From a virus: a stretch of 20,614 bases of DNA. Both the position numbers and the translations under genes were made by a program. The stretch covers positions 1-20,614 of IMG/VR virus record IMGVR_UViG_3300009474_000020. The stretch is one strand, 5' to 3'. Below the pieces are notes generated by a model. The model did not search any database. It was not told where the DNA came from and was given only the letters and a program-made list of their open reading frames with translations. Below, piece after piece: positions 17,741 through 20,614 of this stretch (positions are counted from its first letter, which is position 1; the number at the start of each line of letters is the position of its first letter).

Positions 17741-18959
17741 TACAGAGGCAAAACTAATCTCCGCAGTTTTAAGTGATAAGCAGGTGCACGTTCTTCTGCA
17801 AGCAAATGTTGATAACCTTCTTAGAACTCATACAGATGTGTGGAACTTCATCAGAAATTATTTTGAGCACAACAGTTCTGTGCCACCAGTAAACCTTGTT
17901 GTAGAAAAGTTTCGTGACTTTCAACCAGTCGATGGTGTAGGTGCAACTAAGCATCACTTAGAAGAACTTCAAACTGAGTATTTAACCGACAGCCTAAAAG
18001 ACATTCTTAGGTCTGCAGCAGGTGACGTACAACAGGGAGAAGGCAACAAGGCTTTAGAAAATCTAATTACTCAAACATCAGAGTTAAAGAAAAATACTTC
18101 CGCAATTCGTGATATCGATGTAACTGATCTAGAGTCAGCAGTAGCATACTTTGAACATGTGAAAGAGCAACAGGCTTTGGGACATGTTGGAATAAAAACA
18201 AATCTTCCAGGGTTTGACAACTATCTTCCATCTGGAATCATGCCAGGACAACTAGGGGTTTTTCTTGCATATCCTGGTATCGGAAAGTCTTGGATGGCAC
18301 TGTACTTCGCTGTACAGGCCTGGAAGCAGGGTAAGACACCACTTGTAATCTCTCTTGAGATGTCAGAGACAGAGGTACGTAACCGTGTCTTTACAATTAT
18401 GGGTGAGGGACTTTGGTCTCACCGTAAACTTTCAAATGGTGAGGTTGAGATAGAAACGCTTAAGATGTGGCATGCAAAGCATCTTCAGGGCAAGCCAGAG
18501 TTTCACATTATCTCTAATGATCAGGGTGGAGAAATTAACCCATCTGTTCTTCGTGGAAAGATTGATCAGTACAAGCCAGACTTTGTAATCGTTGACTACC
18601 TTCAGTTGATGGCTCCTAATCAAAAATCAGATAACGAAACGGTACGAATGAAGAACCTTTCAAGAGAACCTAAACTAATGGCTATTGGAGAAGAGGTTCC
18701 TATTATTGCTATTTCATCAGCAACTCCAGATGACGTAAATGATCTTAGTGGAGTCCCAACACTTGGGCAAACCGCTTGGTCAAGACAGATTGCTTATGAT
18801 GCTGACTGGGTTATTGCACTTGGTCGTGGAACAAATAGTGATGTTATTGAGTGTGCTTTCCGTAAGAACCGTAATGGATTTATGGGGGATTTCTTGGTAC
18901 AGGTTGATTTTGACAAGGGCTATTACAGATATAAAGATTTTGAAGATAGGACGGTATAA
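17733..18959 (+). CDS. Replicative DNA helicase, DnaB-like
   Basis: This 408-aa hexameric-type helicase unwinds DNA at the phage fork. An N-terminal helical domain (~1-150) precedes the RecA-like ATPase core. Walker A is AYPGIGKS (K185, S186), with Ala in place of the usual first Gly. Motif LVISLEMS follows. Walker B is FVIVDYLQLM (D288). The later WSRQIAYDADWVIALGR and FRKNRNGFMGD correspond to the C-terminal DnaB motifs, including the KNRNG segment. The DnaB motif normally reading 'VPVIALSQ' is here VPIIAISSAT, so the conserved glutamine that senses the ATP state is absent (S329). Length suits phage DnaB enzymes. The GTG start is backed by a strong ribosome site. A TATAAT box overlaps the stop. 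Confidence 0.9.
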   Translation: MNNTEAKLISAVLSDKQVHVLLQANVDNLLRTHTDVWNFIRNYFEHNSSVPPVNLVVEKFRDFQPVDGVGATKHHLEELQTEYLTDSLKDILRSAAGDVQQGEGNKALENLITQTSELKKNTSAIRDIDVTDLESAVAYFEHVKEQQALGHVGIKTNLPGFDNYLPSGIMPGQLGVFLAYPGIGKSWMALYFAVQAWKQGKTPLVISLEMSETEVRNRVFTIMGEGLWSHRKLSNGEVEIETLKMWHAKHLQGKPEFHIISNDQGGEINPSVLRGKIDQYKPDFVIVDYLQLMAPNQKSDNETVRMKNLSREPKLMAIGEEVPIIAISSATPDDVNDLSGVPTLGQTAWSRQIAYDADWVIALGRGTNSDVIECAFRKNRNGFMGDFLVQVDFDKGYYRYKDFEDRTV

Positions 18960-18960
18960 T
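18955..18960 (+). promoter_or_regulatory. Possible -10 box TATAAT for a leaderless downstream gene
   Basis: TATAAT (context CGGTATAAT) overlaps the helicase stop and ends 7 nt before the ATG at 18968, so a transcript would begin at or next to that ATG. No Shine-Dalgarno is present. Unlike the site at 16047 it lacks the TG extension, and no -35 is visible. Confidence 0.35.
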
Positions 18961-18967
18961 ATGTTAC

Positions 18968-19294
18968 ATGGCAAACTATCATCACAAGCCCATAAAGAAG
19001 TTCTATTTAGATGGAGTCATCCATGATGAATCAGCCATAGGCAGACTAAAGTTAGAATATATACGCTTATTGATATCAGAAATGAAACTTAGTGGATATG
19101 TACCAAGATTTGACATAGAGCCAGATTTTACTATAGACTATAATGAAAGAAAAAGAAATTTTGATTTTGCATTAACAGTACACGGAATACACGTAGGAAG
19201 AAAGCAGAGTGAATGGATCGCAGGGATAGACGGCAACAAGCCAATATATACACAAAAGAACAAATCAAACGAGTTCTCTCAGGAGCAGGTATAA
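18968..19294 (+). CDS. Unknown protein between helicase and primase
   Basis: This 108-aa protein is not recognised. It is soluble, with a helical middle (RLKLEYIRLLISEMKLSGYV) and aromatic/acidic strands after it (FDIEPDFTIDYN, then FDFALTVHGIHVGRK). It has no cysteine pair or membrane segment. It starts 8 nt after the helicase stop without a ribosome site but 7 nt after a TATAAT box. Its last 82 bases overlap the primase gene in another frame. Its lodging between helicase and primase suggests a replisome role, which is only inference. An ATG at 18961 in another frame stops after 21 codons and was rejected. Confidence 0.6.
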   Translation: MANYHHKPIKKFYLDGVIHDESAIGRLKLEYIRLLISEMKLSGYVPRFDIEPDFTIDYNERKRNFDFALTVHGIHVGRKQSEWIAGIDGNKPIYTQKNKSNEFSQEQV

Positions 19295-20157
19295 CAGTTG
19301 AGTCAGAAGTTGATTCAGACTATATAATTTTTTGCCCATTTCACAACAACAACAGAACACCTGCTGGAGAAGTAGACAAATCAACTGGTAAATTCTTTTG
19401 TTTTTCCTGTCATCATATTACAGACCTTATAGAGTTGATAATGCATACAAGCAATAGAACCTATTTTGAGTCAATTAGATTTATTAAAAGCAAAGAGAAA
19501 GAAGGAAACCTAGAGCAAGATATAAATAAGGCTCTTTATCAAAAACCAGAATTTACTCCTTTTGACGAGTTGATTTTAAAAAGACTTTATAACAACCTGC
19601 TCTCTTCAGACAGAGCAAAGGATTATTTTAATTACAGAAAGATAACAAATGGTTCTTGGTCAAAGTTTTTTCTTGGATATTCAGAAAAGCAAGATATGGT
19701 AACAGTTCCAGTTCATAGTCCAGATGGAATGCCTCTAGGTTTTGTTGGTAGATCTATCGAAGGAAAAGAGTTTAAGAATACACCAGGACTACCAAAAGCA
19801 AAAACATTGTTTAATTTACACAGAGTAAAGACGGCAGATCGTGTATATGTTGTAGAGTCATCATTTGATGCTATTAGACTTGACCAGTGTGGACTATCTT
19901 CAGTTGCCACACTTGGATCAAATGTTTCAAACATACAGATAGAATTACTTCAAAAATATTTTAATGATATAATTGTTATTGCAGACAACGATGAAGCAGG
20001 TGGAAACATGAAGACTAAGATAATTGAAAAACTTGGGTCTCGTGTTTCTGTAATAAATTTAGATAGCAAGTATAAAGATATTGGCGATATGGATGATTCC
20101 TTGATCTCAAACTTACAAACAAACTTTGTAGAAGATATGGTAGGAATGCTTAAATGA
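19213..20157 (+). CDS. DNA primase, DnaG-like (CHC2-type zinc finger + TOPRIM)
   Basis: This 314-aa primase makes RNA primers at the phage fork. The N-terminal zinc finger has C41-P-F-H44 and C63-F-S-C66, the CPFH / CFSC ligands typical of phage DnaG. The TOPRIM domain has E215 in VYVVESSFDA and D258/D260 in VIADNDEAGG, the metal-binding acidic residues. It is far shorter than bacterial DnaG (~580 aa) and lacks a clear C-terminal helicase-interaction domain. The helicase contact must lie elsewhere or on another protein. The ATG at 19213 is the only in-frame start before the zinc finger. AGGAAG lies 12 nt upstream. The 82-bp overlap with the preceding gene is unusually long for this genome. 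The stop overlaps the next start as ATGA. Confidence 0.9.
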   Translation: MDRRDRRQQANIYTKEQIKRVLSGAGITVESEVDSDYIIFCPFHNNNRTPAGEVDKSTGKFFCFSCHHITDLIELIMHTSNRTYFESIRFIKSKEKEGNLEQDINKALYQKPEFTPFDELILKRLYNNLLSSDRAKDYFNYRKITNGSWSKFFLGYSEKQDMVTVPVHSPDGMPLGFVGRSIEGKEFKNTPGLPKAKTLFNLHRVKTADRVYVVESSFDAIRLDQCGLSSVATLGSNVSNIQIELLQKYFNDIIVIADNDEAGGNMKTKIIEKLGSRVSVINLDSKYKDIGDMDDSLISNLQTNFVEDMVGMLK

Positions 20158-20447
20158 AATTTAAAACACAGTGGCTAGAAGCCCTAAAGAGTATGAGACA
20201 CAAAGAGTATTGGAATAAATCTAATACTGTAGAATTCTTTGCTTTTATGACAAAGATTGCAATTATTTTTCCAGGACTTTTATTAGGCAAACAGTTTTGG
20301 TGGCTGTATATTTTTGCTCTCATGTCTAGCGCTTCTTTGATTTGGTCATCAACCGTAAAAACTTTGCCAACAATCATATGGTTTAATATTTTGTGGTGTG
20401 TTCTTGCATCACTCTCAATTGCCAAGCACTTTGGTTTAATCCTATGA
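20154..20447 (+). CDS. Small multi-spanning membrane protein
   Basis: This 97-aa protein begins with a basic, amphipathic cytoplasm-type N-terminus (MKFKTQWLEALKSMRHKEYW). Hydrophobic stretches follow at about residues 27-44 (FFAFMTKIAIIFPGLLLG), 47-64 and 70-90 (PTIIWFNILWCVLASLSI), so two to three transmembrane helices are likely. Positive charges early suggest an N-in topology. No family is recognised. It is coupled by ATGA overlap to the primase before it and to the halogenase after it, with AGGA 8 nt before its start. A role with the halogenase, such as anchoring it or handling its substrate, is inference. A holin was considered but is not supported. Confidence 0.65.
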   Translation: MKFKTQWLEALKSMRHKEYWNKSNTVEFFAFMTKIAIIFPGLLLGKQFWWLYIFALMSSASLIWSSTVKTLPTIIWFNILWCVLASLSIAKHFGLIL

Positions 20448-20614
20448 ACATAGTTGTTTTAGGCGGAGGAACTGCTGGATACATTGCTGCACTTTCTTTA
20501 AACAAAAAAGTTTCAGGTGCTAGGGTTGTAGTTGTTGACAGCAGCAAGTATGGACCAATTGGTGTCGGTGAGGGTACAACATTAAATTTTTCAAGATTAC
20601 TAAAAGAACTAGAT
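20444..20614 (+). CDS. Flavin-dependent tryptophan-halogenase-family protein, 3'-truncated
   Basis: Only the first 57 codons lie in the window. MNIVVLGGGTAGYIAA is the GxGxxG dinucleotide (FAD) motif in the form typical of tryptophan halogenases, whose usual sequence is GGGTAGW. The downstream segment PIGVGEGTT matches the family's VGEAT signature near the flavin site. Family members use FADH2, oxygen and halide to halogenate tryptophan or related aromatic substrates; the substrate here is unknown. The catalytic lysine and the WxWxIP motif would lie beyond the window. The start is fixed by ATGA overlap with the membrane-protein stop; no strong ribosome site is seen. Alternative: another FAD-dependent oxidoreductase with a similar start. 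Phage-encoded halogenases have been described in a cyanophage. Confidence 0.8.
   Translation, partial: MNIVVLGGGTAGYIAALSLNKKVSGARVVVVDSSKYGPIGVGEGTTLNFSRLLKELD

Noticed and set aside
18961-19026. ATG directly abutting the TATAAT box at the helicase end as a gene start
   Set aside because: The frame stops after 21 codons with no recognisable product; the ATG at 18968 opens the longer, more convincing gene.
20154-20447. Holin identity for the small membrane protein
   Set aside because: It is coupled to primase and halogenase genes with no endolysin nearby, and hydrophobicity alone does not identify a holin.

Overview
This window is a compact, single-strand (+) stretch of a tailed double-stranded DNA phage genome. 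A giant tape measure protein followed by a tail-tip gene series, with no contractile-tail genes seen, points to a long-tailed siphovirus. The DNA is visibly AT-rich with heavy AGA arginine use. Several starts look leaderless, with a TATAAT box just upstream of the ATG and no Shine-Dalgarno. That, with a HTH/DnaB/CHC2-primase gene cluster of a type I recall from phages of low-GC aquatic actinobacteria, makes such a host my best guess. The host call is weak.

Layout. (1) Positions 1-16508 hold the tail module. The 5'-truncated tape measure protein (at least 2995 aa) is followed by a Dit-like 223-aa protein, a 1439-aa hub/minor tail protein with inserted beta-sandwich (lectin-like) domains, a 540-aa tail-tip/receptor-binding-type protein, a 146-aa FnIII-like protein and a 147-aa fibre-knob-like protein. 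Most are joined by 1-bp stop/start overlaps or 1-nt gaps. (2) Positions 16511-17740 hold small accessory genes: a four-cysteine zinc-ribbon protein overlapping a winged-HTH/MerR-like protein, then two small unknown proteins. (3) Positions 17733-20157 hold the replication module: a DnaB-like helicase, a 108-aa conserved-looking unknown protein and a small DnaG-like primase (CHC2-type zinc finger plus TOPRIM). (4) From 20154 to the end, a 97-aa membrane protein is ATGA-coupled to the primase and then ATGA-coupled to the N-terminus of a flavin-dependent tryptophan-halogenase-family protein that runs off the window.

How the genes work together. The tail genes follow the usual order of tape measure, distal tail, hub and adhesins, and several tail-tip proteins carry folds that could bind cell-surface glycans. 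Helicase and primase form a minimal phage priming and unwinding pair. The halogenase is a probable auxiliary metabolic gene tied translationally to the replication operon and to a small membrane protein.

The most unusual items are the halogenase/membrane-protein pair, a protein-kinase-like fold apparently embedded in the tape measure protein, a duplicated C-terminal-type motif in the middle of that protein, its complete lack of cysteine, and likely leaderless internal promoters. No stretch longer than about 20 bases lacks a gene. No tRNA, CRISPR array, insertion sequence or attachment site was seen.
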